A stretch of 64,000 bases of DNA from Membranipora membranacea (lineage: Eukaryota > Bryozoa > Gymnolaemata > Cheilostomatida > Membraniporidae). The notes below the pieces were generated by a model. That model saw only the letters and a program-made list of their open reading frames with translations. It made no database searches and was not told where the DNA came from. Position numbers and translations under genes: made by a program. Each line of letters opens with the position of its first letter. Positions within the stretch are counted from its first letter, which is position 1. Of the stretch, positions 39,301-51,173 are shown in pieces. The stretch lies in NCBI GenBank assembly GCA_914767715.1, contig OU612070.1, positions 6,403,501 through 6,467,500 of the forward strand, given 5' to 3'.

Positions 39301-42058
39301 TCTGATCTTCAAGTTATTAGAAATTTGTTTTTATGAACTTGAGGATGCAATGTGATCCTCCTTAAAGACCCATGGGATAGTTGCCTGAACAACTAACTGC
39401 TAATGGAAGTGACTCTCAAGAATATCAAACTATTTTCAATATTTTCATTTCACTACAAGACTTACGATCACTAAAGAGCAAAAGTGAAAGCTAATCCCCT
39501 AGCAGGCTTTGTTTAGGTATTCATTATGCTTGTCACAAGTGACAGTATTTCAAATTCCCCTATGGGAATTTTAATGTAATTTAAATTGCTAAACTGTCCC
39601 ATTAGGCAATTTTACTGTCACTTTTGTACACTAAAGAGAAGATTACTAGGTAGACATTTGATATCACTTTCTGACACAGATAAAACATTTAATTGTTACG
39701 TCTAGTGTCATTGATTTGATTCCATGTAAATAAACCTGAATGCCACATCTGTTTCATCACAGATAAAGAAAACCCTTTAAAACAAAAGAATAAGCCTTGT
39801 GACTTCTGACTTTTCGCTTTATAATCACTTGCTAATATTTATCCATATAGATAATCCATTAAACTGCCAGCGCCTAGATAAGCATAGCATAATATATTTC
39901 AAATTTTTACTTGTGACACTAATACAACACCACTATAAAGGTATATGACACAAATGCCCATTTAAATTCTAATCCGTTTCCTACATTTTAAATATATTGT
40001 ATAATTTCATTTTTTTCAGATACTGGGTACTATATTAGTAGTGAAGCACACAATAGACCTGTTTCCTTTATCATCTCAAACCAGAGTGGGGAGTTCTATG
40101 CTCCTGTCCTACTACCAATCAGTCCTTCTAAGAACAACAACAACAACCTCAAAACTTCACCCAGGAAGTAAGTTTCAGACAGGATCATAAACTCTGTTTC
40201 TTGCTGAGTATTTCAGTAAACAACCAGTTATCATAAACCCGAAAATCCCTCAAAGCTTCATCATGGACTGGGAATATATTCAGAAAGTTAACTTTACCAA
40301 TGTCAGGAGTTGCCCCCTCTTTCTCATGCGCCTGATGATTGTGGTTTTAACCATTATTTTCATTTGTTTTATAGGAACAAACCTGTAAAGCCAGTACATA
40401 CTTCCAATGACATCATGAAGTATAAGAATATTTGGAACGAAGAGGAAAACCAGAACGACAAGAAATCTAAAGTTAAAGGTAAATAGAGTCTTCATTTTTG
40501 TCAAATCTTATTATACAGATTGGGAACTGGGAACAGTACTAAAACCTTACGCAACTAAGTGCATTTTGTGACAGCTATTAAATTTGGGTGTTTCTGACAA
40601 CAAATATGTTTACTTTTGGTGACCAACATCATCTTCCTCTTTGCAGACAAAGCTGGTGCATTGAAGAAACTTTTCGGCATCAAGCCCAAGACTACCAAGA
40701 AGCGAAGTAAATCTGGCGGCTCCGCCGGTACCAGCTCAGGCTGTAGCTCCTCCCACTCACCTCCTCTGTCCAATGATGATGAAGAAGCAGAATGGCATCA
40801 ACCAATCAGCAAACAGCAGTACATGCTTGATCCAAGATCTGTCAGCCAGCTAACATCAGCTAGAGTACCTTTCGAGATGACGACAGTACCTAACAACACA
40901 ATCAATGATTCACTCAGAGTTCACTGTGGAGCTACCATCATCAAAGATCCATGTCCATCAGGTGTGTTTTCTCAATATATATTTTTCTATCCAATATTCT
41001 ATATTCATATTAATTAATATCACATTTGGCAGAAAAGTAATAGTTGTCCCTCCTATTGGTGGTTAAGGACAACTCCAACATCTAGTCAACATCCAGTCTA
41101 ACATTTATTACCACATCTCAATTGGTGTTAGATGTATATAACTGATAATCATGTATGAATAAGGTTGAGATATGTTCAAACACCAACAGAAGGACTGCAA
41201 AGTTCAGACCTTAGAATCAACAAAGAGAATACTCTCCGACTCCCACTAATAAATTTAATCCTTTCTTTCACAGCTGGCTCTGATTATGAGACAGACGAAG
41301 AAGCTGAAGTAGATGACTATGTGCCAGAAATGCATCACCGACCAATCAGAAACCTCAGAAACCACCGACATCGCGCCACCACTCACCTTCTCAAAAGACC
41401 CATCACCAATCCCACCTCAACATGGAAAAAGTACCACAGAAAACACGGTAACAGCTCTGCAAGTACCACAGACACTGAAGGAGGCCAGATACCAACAGCT
41501 AAGATGTACTTCGAGCGAAAGAAATACCGAACCATGTCATATCACTCAACTAGAAACAGTACTAGGCTCTCTGCTTCTCAGCGTGAGGGAAATCACACCG
41601 TGCTTCATCCTAATCTCAGCTCTATAAACATGTGCATGAGCACTGTAGCTCAGTCACTCTATGTACCTGACAATAGTACTATCCACTCAACATCTCCTAG
41701 TCTGCCTGGCTCTCAAAATACTCGTGAATCTGCTGACGGACAAACAAACACTGTCGCTCACACTAGTACTCCAAAAGATGACACTGGTAGCAACAGTAAA
41801 CTTAGAACTGCTGCTTTCAACGCCACGGGACATTCTCAATGTTTGAGTAGTGGTGATTGTTGTAGGCAGGGGAGTGATACACCCAAACGATCTGGTTCTA
41901 GAACTCTAAGATCTAAGGCTATGTCTACAAGAAGCACTGAAGTGTTCTGTGACTGTGTGAATCCACAACAATGTAGCTGTTCTACTAGTGGTAGTGATGT
42001 TAACTCCAAACCAGTAGCACTTGTTAGAAATAGGCTCAGTCAAGAAGTCAGTTTGTGA
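36322..42058 (+). CDS. Storkhead-box (STOX/Knockout) winged-helix protein
   Basis: Six coding exons join in phase: 36322-36649, 38838-39068, 40020-40167, 40375-40478, 40647-40961 and 41274-42058, total 1911 nt, 636 aa. Residues about 35-110 (LFALFKRANSGCSWN, VVFVGHLRPHTLLVYG, ALRSAWIKN) match the conserved N-terminal STOX block. Residues about 110-205 (MNRRNKPATVSSIKVELESHY, VVFEALNSLMREKKLCLAG, DTGYYI) fit the storkhead winged-helix domain, a putative DNA-binding fold related to FOX proteins. STOX1/2 and fly Knockout are regulators of development and the cell cycle. The C-terminal half is low-complexity, Ser/Thr-rich, with a basic patch (KTTKKRSK), an acidic patch (YETDEEAEVDD) and a late Cys cluster (FCDCVNPQQCSC). 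It is shorter than vertebrate STOX proteins. ATG 36322 is the first in the reading exon. Intron 1 (2.2 kb) separates the N-terminal block from the winged helix. Confidence 0.87.
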
Positions 42059-44120
42059 TTTCAGACCTACACCCATGATTTTCATCTTTTTTTGCCAAGT
42101 CAAATCCCTGATCATGATAGTAGTAGTCACTGCAGCTTCTATTGCCCCGATATTTTGCCACATAAACTAAAGATAGATTGTAAAGTGCTTTTTTGTGTCA
42201 CTAGGTAGTCTTATGTTGAAGATACAGTTTAGGTGATAGTCTATACTCCAAGTTTGTTTGATACCTACCGATGTTCAATCTAGTCTGTAGTCTCTTCTGT
42301 TCAATACCTAAAGATACATTTATATTTTTGTAACTCTCATTTTCATTCTCTGCCTGAATACAAAAATATTTTTGAAACCTATAAACACTGATTAATCCAG
42401 CTGAGAGAAGCATTGTTAGTTAGTGCAAGGAGTAACTCCTTGGTTAGTGTATGGTTCGATCTGTCTGCAGGTCACAATTCTCTGCATTCTAGAAATACCA
42501 AATCTGGATGCTTCCTACTTCATTAAAAGTAAAGGGCGCAATTCATTACTCAGATACCAGGCAGCTTTTGGAAAGCTACGATACCAAGGCCTGTAAGAAT
42601 CAGTAGGATTGATTGATTGTTTCTATCACTAACACAGAGGCCCTGCAAAATAAAACGATGCTTGATACTTCTACAAATACACAAGTAATGACCTGTCTGA
42701 ATTGAAACATGAGTAAATCATTTATTGTTCTGTTCAGACCAAGTAGATATTGAGACTCTTATCTTGCTTGCATGTTTAAAGAATTCACACTGTAGACTGG
42801 TTAATCAGTTAATATAATTTCACCAAATACGAGAAATCTGGTATAATTGCATGGCATCAGACAAAGAGAAGTTGTCCTGTCATTAGTCGACAGAAGATAA
42901 CTTCTTTGCAATGCTTTCCATAATTTTATGGGTTATGATTTTATGATCATGAATTCTTTCCTTATCCACAAAATATAAATAAACACCGGTGGTAATAGTT
43001 ACAATGAAAGTGGGCATAGAATAAAATGTTAGCATCATTTGTTTCGGATAAATCTACATAATAACGTCATACCTGACAAGTCTCCCTATTTGGTAGGGAG
43101 GCTTTCGGTTTTTAGGGGTAATTCCCACCCCTCCATATCTCCCTTTTTCCTCCCCTTTTTCAGCTTCCTTCACTCAGAAGATTTTGGAAGCTAGATTTTG
43201 CAAGGGAAACTGTGTTTTCCTACCTCCACAGTACATATACCTATGTATTTGCTTATTACCATTACTGCTTTTACACAGCTATTCAATATCTGAGATCAGT
43301 GTTGTTCAGGCCGTTCCTCCTCGGTCGGATAGATTACAACAATATCATTTACAAAATCAGGTTAAAATCATGCAATTCACAAATTGAACAGTCCGCTTTA
43401 GCTTTGAAATATGATAAACAAGGGCTGAATTGCACCGGCACTGCGGGACAAAGAGTGGTACTCTTGGTTTTGAGTTCGTCCTCGGTTACCTCCTGATTTC
43501 TTGGTATGCGAATGGTCTGACACCAATGGTCTGGTCATGGAGGAATTTAGAACTTATTGAAAATCAGCGGAATACGAAATTAGCAGATTTATTATTACTA
43601 CTTTTGCAGTGAAGCTCAAATTTCTACTTGGTAAAAACCATCTGTCCTTTCAAATTTTGATAAGTAACCAATATCAAAGTTTTGCAAGCGAGTTTGAGTT
43701 TTATGGTCATTCATGTTCAATACAACAGTAGTTTCCTTTCTTTCCTGCCAGTACAAACCTGAGTCTCATATTCTATCTAAGGTCAATTGTCTGTGATCAC
43801 CTCAACAAATTAGCATGATGGATGAGATTTCTATGTGCGCAAGAGCAAGGCAACTTTATGTGCAGGGTTGGTTTTGCAGGTCAGGAGAAAGTAACTCCAA
43901 AATGTACTGGTACTAGTTTGCTCTACGATTCAGGGTGGGAGGGAGGTATCAGTAAGTGGTTATACCTTTTTATTACCTAGCTAATTATAATCTACAGGGA
44001 TATACATACATACTAATATAAAACTGTATTAGATGTTTGCCTCTTGCTATATGATCTCCTCAGTATTTTGGATGAGAAATTAAATTATCAACTATTTCCT
44101 TTCTTAGAAATGAAGCTTTG
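42059..44120. other. Storkhead-box 3' UTR and intergenic space
   Basis: The 3' UTR probably ends near an AATAAA at about 42653 or a second at about 42976. Beyond that I see no exon with a recognisable family. Frames at 43184-43612 overlap in several registers with no coding signature. A G-rich segment lies near 43931-43950. Confidence 0.45.
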
Positions 44121-44137
44121 ATGTCATCATAACTACC

Positions 44138-44310
44138 TTATAACTACCTCATAACTACCTTATAACTACCTTATAACTACCTTATAACTACCTTATAACT
44201 ACCTTATAACTACCTTATAACTACCTTATAACTACCTCATAACTACCTTATAACTACCTCATAACTACCTTATAATCATAACTACCTTATAATCATAACT
44301 ACCTTATAAT
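44138..44310. repeat. 11-bp minisatellite (ATAACTACCTT)n
   Basis: About fifteen copies of ATAACTACCTT, some with ACCTC for ACCTT, in near-perfect head-to-tail array. Toward the right the period grows by an added ATCATA (CTTATAATCATAACTAC). It lies just before a reverse transcriptase fragment; no gene is involved. Confidence 0.9.
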
Positions 44311-44659
44311 TCCCAAGAAATAATATGATTTCCCAATTTTTAGCCACCCACTCTACACCATACTAAATCCACAACTCATTAACTCACCAATTCAAGTGTC
44401 AAAAGGAAGCAGCCCATACATACTATTACTAACATACTTGATTTTTGATCTTTTCCTAATTTTCTGGGAATATAGGACTGAAACTGTCTCAAGCTTTCAT
44501 GATCATGTGGAGAATGCATTCTTTAGAGCAACATACAGTCAGATGAAGCAGCCTTTTGTCTCTTGTCTGCCTTGTCTCAGCACTAAAAGAAGCTGCAGAC
44601 GAGTATTCACTATGAAAACAACAGTGTCCTATGACATGAACATTAACAAACTTACAGGA

Positions 44660-45086
44660 AAGGGCATACGTCACACGTCTGCACAAGTCTGCCCAGCCCT
44701 CAAAAAAAGAGATAAATACCAGCCTTCTAACTACCGACCCATTAGCCTCACAGGTGTTGCGATTTGAGCATATCATCACTAGCCAAGTAGCACACCACCT
44801 GGAGACTACAGAGAATCTGACGCCAAGACAACATGGATTCCCACCAAAACAATGTTGTGTGTCACAAGTGGTAGAGCTCCTAGCAGGCATCTCCGCACCC
44901 ATGGATCAAGGGAAAGAAGTTGATTCTTGTTTCTTGGACTTCGCAAAAGCTTTTGATAAGGTTGATCATGCCAGACTTGTCCACAAGCTAAAAAACATCG
45001 GAGTCAATAATCAGGCCACCAGATGGATTCAGGAACTCTATGTTGCAGACCAGAAACGAAGATGCCATATTGCCTCAACATTCTAA
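44660..45086 (+). pseudogene. Broken non-LTR retrotransposon reverse transcriptase
   Basis: Two overlapping frames carry consecutive RT motifs: PALKKRDKYQPSNYRPISLTGV in the first, and from about 44757, one base out of register, FEHIITSQVAHHLE, TPRQHGFPPKQCC and SCFLDFAKAFDKVDHARL in the second. These correspond to the N-terminal RT blocks of CR1/Jockey-like LINEs (NYRPISL, QHGFR, LDFSKAFD). A one-base frameshift and the loss of everything beyond the fingers (no YADD box) make it a dead fragment. It is unlike the element at 51-53 kb in wording, so a different family. Confidence 0.82.
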
Positions 45087-47739
45087 CAGAAGGTGGCGGT
45101 CAACCTTCAAGTACCAAATACATATGATTAAAATGGTTGACGCAATAATGGAAGCAAAATTAATATGAATGAAATCTGTGTTTGAAATGTTCAATAACAC
45201 TCTAAACTACCACAAAGCAATATTTGCATTTTTGATCCTGAGCCAATACTATCCAAAAAACTGTTCTTAAACTGTATGTATTTCCTGTTGGATATTAAAT
45301 AAGGGCACTAGGGAATTGAACATAGTTTCTTGCTTGCACAGTTTGTATGTTACATCTAATGACAGTGATATGATGATGGAGAACCGACATTATAATCAAA
45401 CGTCATCCCATTTCTGTGCTGCCTCAGACACTATAGAGCAGAAAGCAATCACTGAGAAAGCCAAGCTGCTGCGCACGCTATGTGCATTATGCTAAACAAA
45501 ATACTGTACAAGTTCTTTTAAAAACCGGTGACAACTACCTGACAACCCAAATTCCTCACCATGCTATCAAACAGCCAACCAATATTATATCGTTGAAATG
45601 AAGGTAGGCCAAGTAAAAGTTTACAAGGACAGGAAAATCGTGCTATCTAAAAGATCAAACTCAAACAATCTCTAATCTCCTACATGGAAATCCATATTCC
45701 AACAAAATATATATATCTTTCCCCAGTAGTTTGGCTTGCCGGATATTTGCCATTTTCATTTTCCTATAAAGTTTAAGATGGCAATGAAAAGCTTTGCCTA
45801 TACCTGTTGGTAATACGCCATTTATCGACTTTGATCCTCTGTCGACAACAACGACAACGACAACACATCACAATTTCACATAATGCACCACTGCATGAAA
45901 TTTTTATGTGTGTGACGCAGAAAATGCTCTGAAATTTCATTTGTATAACCTATTATAACCCTGTCAATCACTTATTGTTGTGCAAACACCCGTGAAGAGT
46001 GTGCAGAAATCACACAGATGTAGGTGACATTTTTTATTCTCCCTAATTATATGACAACACTACGAATGGTGTGAGATTGAATATATTTTATATGTTAGGC
46101 TATGACCTAAATTCAAAAAGATCAGTGCACTAGCAAGCTACATGCAACTGACAGAAACTCTGAAAGCTTTCATCCCCCAGCCAATAGGAATATGACAGTT
46201 GTCTGTTAAGAATATCCTGATATAAGAAAGTTTAAGGATTATCTTTACTTTGACAAACAGAAGACAACTTATAATTATCCCTCTAAAAAATTGCTTTTTC
46301 GAGCAAAAGCTTGTATGTTATTACATTCCCTGAGTCCTCTTTGTTTACATACTGGTGCAATTCTTTCACTCACTAACACTACTCGGCGCATTCCACTGGT
46401 GTTTCACCAAACAGCTGTCATGTGTTGAACTAATTGTGCTCTATAATGATCTCGTTTCCCCCTACGAAGACCAAAGAGTGCCAATTTTAACCTACGCAAT
46501 ATCAAAATTATACATATAATAAAATACTTGTTTATCTACCAACAAAGAAGAATCACAATAATCAGCTCTTCATGTTAATAAAAACCATTTTGCCGAAATT
46601 TTTTCATATCACATGACCGTTAGAACTGATTACTTTAGGAGTTGTCATGTTTTTATGGTATGTATGATGACTCCAGTCTAACTTTCTGTTTTAGCCGGGA
46701 GGTTGGGAGGGGGTATATCCCACCCTCCCTGGTTTTAGCCTCATGTGTATGCTGCTTTTTGTACTACTCATACAGACCTTGATCTCAAGCCATGCCTATA
46801 TTTTCTATGCAATTCTGACCTGCTTTTTATACTTAATGTCCATTTGTTATGATCAATGTTTTTAAGAATTTTGTCATTGCTCTGTGTGAGTGGGATTTTT
46901 CATCCCTGTTATTTTCTGAATGTCAGATCCAAGCTTGCTGTTTAGTAAGAAACAGAAGATTGGGCTACCCCTAAAGAGAGATGCAATGTGCCTTAATCTT
47001 CATACTGAGAATGTGATGCATCCTAGAAAACTAGGATGCATTCTAGAGGTGAGGCCATAGAAGACCTCCTAATCGAGGGTGTGCAGCAAGCTGCCAAAAC
47101 TGAACTGGCACTAATTGGCCACTGGCAGTGACATTTTGATCTTAGCCAATAGGCCGAGAAGCCGAAAAGCTTTACATCAGTTTTTACCAGGATGATAGCA
47201 ATTTCAATGACAACCTGAGACTGTCAAAAATGCACGCTAACAAGCAAAGTATGGATTGCCGATAAACAATGTTGCTCCCTCATTGATGGCCCTGAAATCA
47301 GGTCTCTTGCGGCTTGCTTTGATGAGAGTAGGATAGGCAAAACTAGGTTGGCCACGGGTAGTGCCAGGAAAGTATTGGATTTCCTTTCCATTACCAATAT
47401 TTATATTTGGAGGATCAATGGAAAAAATAGAATATAGAAAATAGAAAATAGAAAGGTGAAAAAGGCAATGAAAACTGAAGCGTATCAGAATCAACAAAAT
47501 TTACATGGGAGTGAGAAAGCTGCACATGACAATATCTGTTCCATTTTGAGAATGGCAGGGGGAGACAAACATATCTATAGGAATATGAATCAAATAAATA
47601 ATGTTATTGGTGTAGCATAAGAAAGTGAATGTTGTTGTATTCTAACTTCTCTACGTCCGAATAAAAATAACCTTTCTTATCATGCCGCAGGCACCCAAAG
47701 TCATACAGTTGTTGCACATGTTTTGTTACTGCTCGGAGT
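45087..47739. other. Intergenic space with small palindromes
   Basis: No coding exon is supported. It holds a CGACAA-type short repeat near 45847-45866, a G/C-rich imperfect palindrome near 46697-46732, an 11-bp perfect hairpin at 47016-47041 (ATGCATCCTAG, four A, CTAGGATGCAT) and a short AATAGAAAATAG repeat near 47430-47450. Confidence 0.5.
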
Positions 47740-48589
47740 TTATGAGGTCTTATCTCCATTTTTTCCACTTTTCTTTCGTAAAGACTGCCTGGCCTTTTTC
47801 AAACACATGTCTAGTTGCAAAATTTGGGCAAGTACCACTAGTGTACCCTGTACTGATATAAGTACCCCTAGGATCTGCCAAACGATTTTCTCATGGTCCC
47901 CTTTAATCCATGTGAAATACAAGAGAAACCAGTGAAGTCCAAATATAATCTGTAGTTTTGTGATAGTGATTATTTTACACCTGGTACGACGCTTATCGGA
48001 AGCCGTTATGGTTTGTCCTGAACTAAAGACTTTGATACTCGCCATGACACACAAAAGTAGGTTGATAAATATGAGGAGGAATATTGGACCAGTAAATAAG
48101 AGAAGCCTTACTCAACCACTTTCTATAAAACAGATGTACGGTGAAAACACGGGATAGAGTCCGTCCACTTCTGCTGAATCAAGTATATGAGCCAGTATGA
48201 CAAATGTTAGCGATGCTAACCAAGCATACACAGCGTAGTAAATGTATAATTTAACGCTCTGATCGGTGACCAGTTTTACTCTCGCAATACCTCAGAACAT
48301 CCAGATAGCCAGAGCATTTGTCCACGTGTGCATTCCAAGCATGAAATACTGATTCAAAGATGCTGTCACTGTGCATGGCTGAGTCCCTGGTGTCGCCTGA
48401 CTAACAAAGCAGTAACATAGGAGTGCTGCTACAAGGGTACACAGACTGCTCACTATTAAATAACTTGTCAGGGTTTTCTTTACTTTTACCACATAGTAAA
48501 TCAAGTATGCAACTACGACAGCAATAGACAGCGCTGATAATACATACACTATGGTTCCATGGGTCGATTTTGTGGTTCACTCCAATTTC

Positions 48590-48622
48590 GAATGGTTAGA
48601 ATCCAGTGGATTCTAACCATTC
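48590..48622. repeat. Perfect 16-bp palindrome
   Basis: GAATGGTTAGAATCCA and its exact reverse complement are separated by a single G. It lies in the left part of the CACTA-type element and would form a strong hairpin or cruciform. Confidence 0.9.
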
Positions 48623-48644
48623 CCATGATGGGAAAAACATGAAA

Positions 48645-48725
48645 AGAATCTGCCCCGGCCTCCCGCGTTAAATCCCTTTGAAGGCATTGTGTGCAAGCGC
48701 CGCTAACCACTCAGCCACGACGCCA
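48645..48725 (-). other. tRNA-like (SINE-head-like) segment
   Basis: On the minus strand GGCGTCGTGGCTGAGTGGTT carries a good Pol III A box (TGGCTGAGTGG). It is followed some 45 bases later by GGGGCAGATTC, which looks like a decayed B box (GGTTCGATTC type). No clean cloverleaf forms, so it is a tRNA relic or the head of a tRNA-derived SINE caught in the element, not a working tRNA. Confidence 0.45.
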
Positions 48726-50219
48726 ATTAGGAAATAGGTCGAATAAACACGATTTGGATATTCGCGTCCAAAAAGTCATTCGTCACAATCGGAATTTGAC
48801 TTTAATGCCATTTCCATGGGGCGATTACTACCGAAATCCTTACACAATCGGTCCATGGAACCGTAGTGATAGTCCTGGATATTTAGCAGAAAACCTAGAA
48901 AGGTTAATTCTGTACACACACTAAGACTATCACCCTGCAGGTAAAAATCTTGATGTGCTGAGCTGTTGTTGTCGATCTGTTTCAACCCATTGTTTGGGCA
49001 CACAAGGAATTGTACATCATTGCTTGCTATTTGAGAAAACTTGGAACAATAGCCTTGTGCGATGTCTATGAATGTAGCAAATAGTAAGTCATACCCTCCA
49101 GTTACTGCCAAGTCTTCTATCTGAAATACGTAACCAGTTGGCTCGTAATTTATTGCTACGGAGTTTTGTGATATGGCCTCAGATTCCCATTTTGCAAAAC
49201 ATATGGCTGCGCTTGTTGCACTGATTGCTTTTGCCACCAAGCAGAAGCCGCCTAATTGAGGGTTTACTTCGTTGCTGCATCTTGCCAGAGTTGAGGTAGC
49301 TGCCGCACAATAAACATTGTTAAAGATTCCGTTTTCCTGATAGGCGAGAGATAATACAGTCTGGCAGTTTACTGGTAATCGGCTAGGTAATGTGGGAAAA
49401 TCTAGAGTGAAAGGCGTTACATTTTCAGAAGTGATGTTTGTACCAGCTAGGGTTGCCTCTAACTCAAAAGTACATGGATAATTCGAACATCTCTGTATCA
49501 ACTGAGAATCTAACAGCAGATCAAATTGGTAGGTGGGACGGCAGCTGTAGACAGAATATGACGATTGGTTGCTGATGATGTCGGTTGTATTAAAATCATT
49601 TGAGAGGCAGTAGTTAGAGTCTCTTGTTGAAAGGCATTTGCCCTCAGCGATATCATAATCAGATTGACAATCACACTCCCTGAGATGATTTGATATGTTG
49701 GTACACATGTCCCTACCAGACTCTGTGTTAGGATAAACTATATAAGAGTCTGAATCTCTTGTGCAATGTCTCTTACTCAAGTGAATTCGGAAAATGAACA
49801 TGTAGTTGTTCACCCCTCCCTCGTACTTCTGGTAAAACTCTGCATCATTTTCTGAAAAAAAGTACTCTGTCCTCTTAAAATGACAGCCTAACAACGCAGC
49901 ACCATAACAACTAGCGCAGTAACTGTTCCTGTACTTGGTGGTTGAAATGTAGCTGGCGGATTCAATATTCCTAGAATCGATATGATTTTCTCCAGTCCAA
50001 GAAAGTGGGTTGTACAATGAGCAAGTATTCCCCCTACCAATTGATTTACCAAAGATGATCCTTCATAAACGAAAGAGGTCGGATCTTCGTGACAACGCTT
50101 GTTTATCTCCCAGTCTTCTGCGTATTCAGGGCAAGTGGTGACATACCGATCTGAGTCAAATCTGCAGGTTCTAAAGTGCATAGAACTGGGTGGTGGCTTG
50201 AACTGCTTCACGGTACACC

Positions 50220-51173
50220 TGAGCTCGGTGAAAAAATAACATTTAATATAATTTTTACTTGTCTAACATAACTTTGCACCAAATAAATCCTGCACAAAAG
50301 GCTTAGGTTGTTGCTACTAATCGGCCATTAGCCAACAGGCCGAGAAGCATGTCTATTGTGAATGAGTATATCTATTATCTATCATCTTGTATTGCTGGGC
50401 GACCCAGGCTTTGCCACGCTTCTTGTATATTTCTGAGCTGAGTGGTTATTCCTGTCCATCGAAGAGGATTTCCAAATCATGTTGTTCGACACGTACACAG
50501 TAGTTTGGTGAGTCAGCGTGATAATTGCTTTCCTGTTTCATACCGGATCCAACCAGCAGGAAAGTCAATAAGTAGTGTCAGTAAGCACTATTACATTACT
50601 ACAAAATATCTATTATGTATACATGGGGAACTGATACTACCCTATCAACAAACAGTGAATTAATGTGGCACTTTTTTTTTATCAGTTTATCGATACTTTC
50701 ATCATGATACTCAAACTGAATGCTGTTCCCTCTAATTGTACTCGACTTAATATGATAATCCTGAGGCTCGGCTATCTTTTTATTGACAACAATGTGATAT
50801 AAAAAGTGGAGGATTTTAAATATTTATATGGCATCTCAACTTCAATTGGTGAACCAATGTCGTTTAAATTATTATTTATTCAAAGCCCCTGAAAAGCAGG
50901 ACGATAGCCAAAGCTATAATCTCATGATGGATTCTTCGATTTCAGAAACAAATAGAGAGACGAAATTCTTGGTTCAACCATTTATTCAAATAATATAGAT
51001 TTCAAATCGCACCTCAAAAGGTAAAAGGCTTCATTTAATCCTGCTAATATATACTTTTTATTGGCATCAAAAGTCATCTCATTCGAAATGTTTTGCACTC
51101 AGTGCCAGAAAACAATTTTTTTTTATAACAAAAAAGAGAAACAGAAGGGAAATAATATCATCAATGATGTTGG
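50220..51173. other. Gap between receptor relic and LINE
   Basis: No supported gene. It contains a second copy (about 50332) of a GCCAACAGGCCGAGAAGC motif also present near 47146, and at its right end the 3' UTR of the LINE, read on the minus strand down to roughly 51050 where AATAAAAAG occurs. Confidence 0.45.

Larger units (their letters stand above)
48547..48868. mobile_element. 322-bp CACTA-type MITE inside the receptor
   Basis: Ends are imperfect inverted repeats of about 25 bp: CACTATGGTTCCATGGGTCG on the plus strand at 48547 and CACTACGGTTCCATGGACCG on the minus strand from 48868 (three differences in these 20, four over about 25). The outer bases CACTA and a 3-bp ATA direct repeat on both sides fit the CACTA (En/Spm) superfamily. 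It encodes nothing. Inside are a perfect 16-bp palindrome and a tRNA-like segment. Removing the element plus one ATA joins the ectodomain frame directly to TM1. Confidence 0.68.
47740..50219 (-). pseudogene. Adhesion/Methuselah-like 7TM receptor, degraded
   Basis: Read on the minus strand, a long Cys-rich extracellular region with many N-glycosylation motifs (about 50219-48869) is followed by seven hydrophobic segments: YVLSALSIAVVVAYLIYYVV, TSYLIVSSLCTLVAALLCY, SLNQYFMLGMHTWTNALAIW, LYIYYAVYAWLASLTFVILA, LLLFTGPIFLLIFINLLL, KLQIIFGLHWFLLYF and IVWQILGVLISVQGTLVVL, then a short basic tail. The order and the TM6/TM7 motifs suggest family-B (adhesion/Methuselah-like) receptors. Damage: an apparent one-base deletion near 50051-50054, in-frame TGA at 48294-48292 and at 48114-48112, and a 322-bp insertion before TM1. 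The 2.5 kb has no intron, unlike the neighbouring genes. An acceptor-like TTCACCGAGCTCAG precedes 50219, so a signal-peptide exon may lie upstream; I did not find it. Confidence 0.7.

Noticed and set aside
41313-41846. Two further plus-strand frames (104 and 61 codons) in the last storkhead-box exon
   Set aside because: They overlap the long in-phase frame in other registers and show no motif.
44138-44310. CRISPR-like array
   Set aside because: Units are contiguous 11-mers without spacers, in a eukaryotic genome: a minisatellite.
44489-44902. 137-codon minus-strand frame
   Set aside because: Antisense to the reverse transcriptase fragment, whose RT motifs clearly set the plus strand as coding.
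48112-48294. TGA codons as selenocysteine or a variant genetic code
   Set aside because: TGA serves as the stop in the storkhead-box gene and other frames here, and the receptor has additional damage (frameshift and insertion), so pseudogene decay is simpler.
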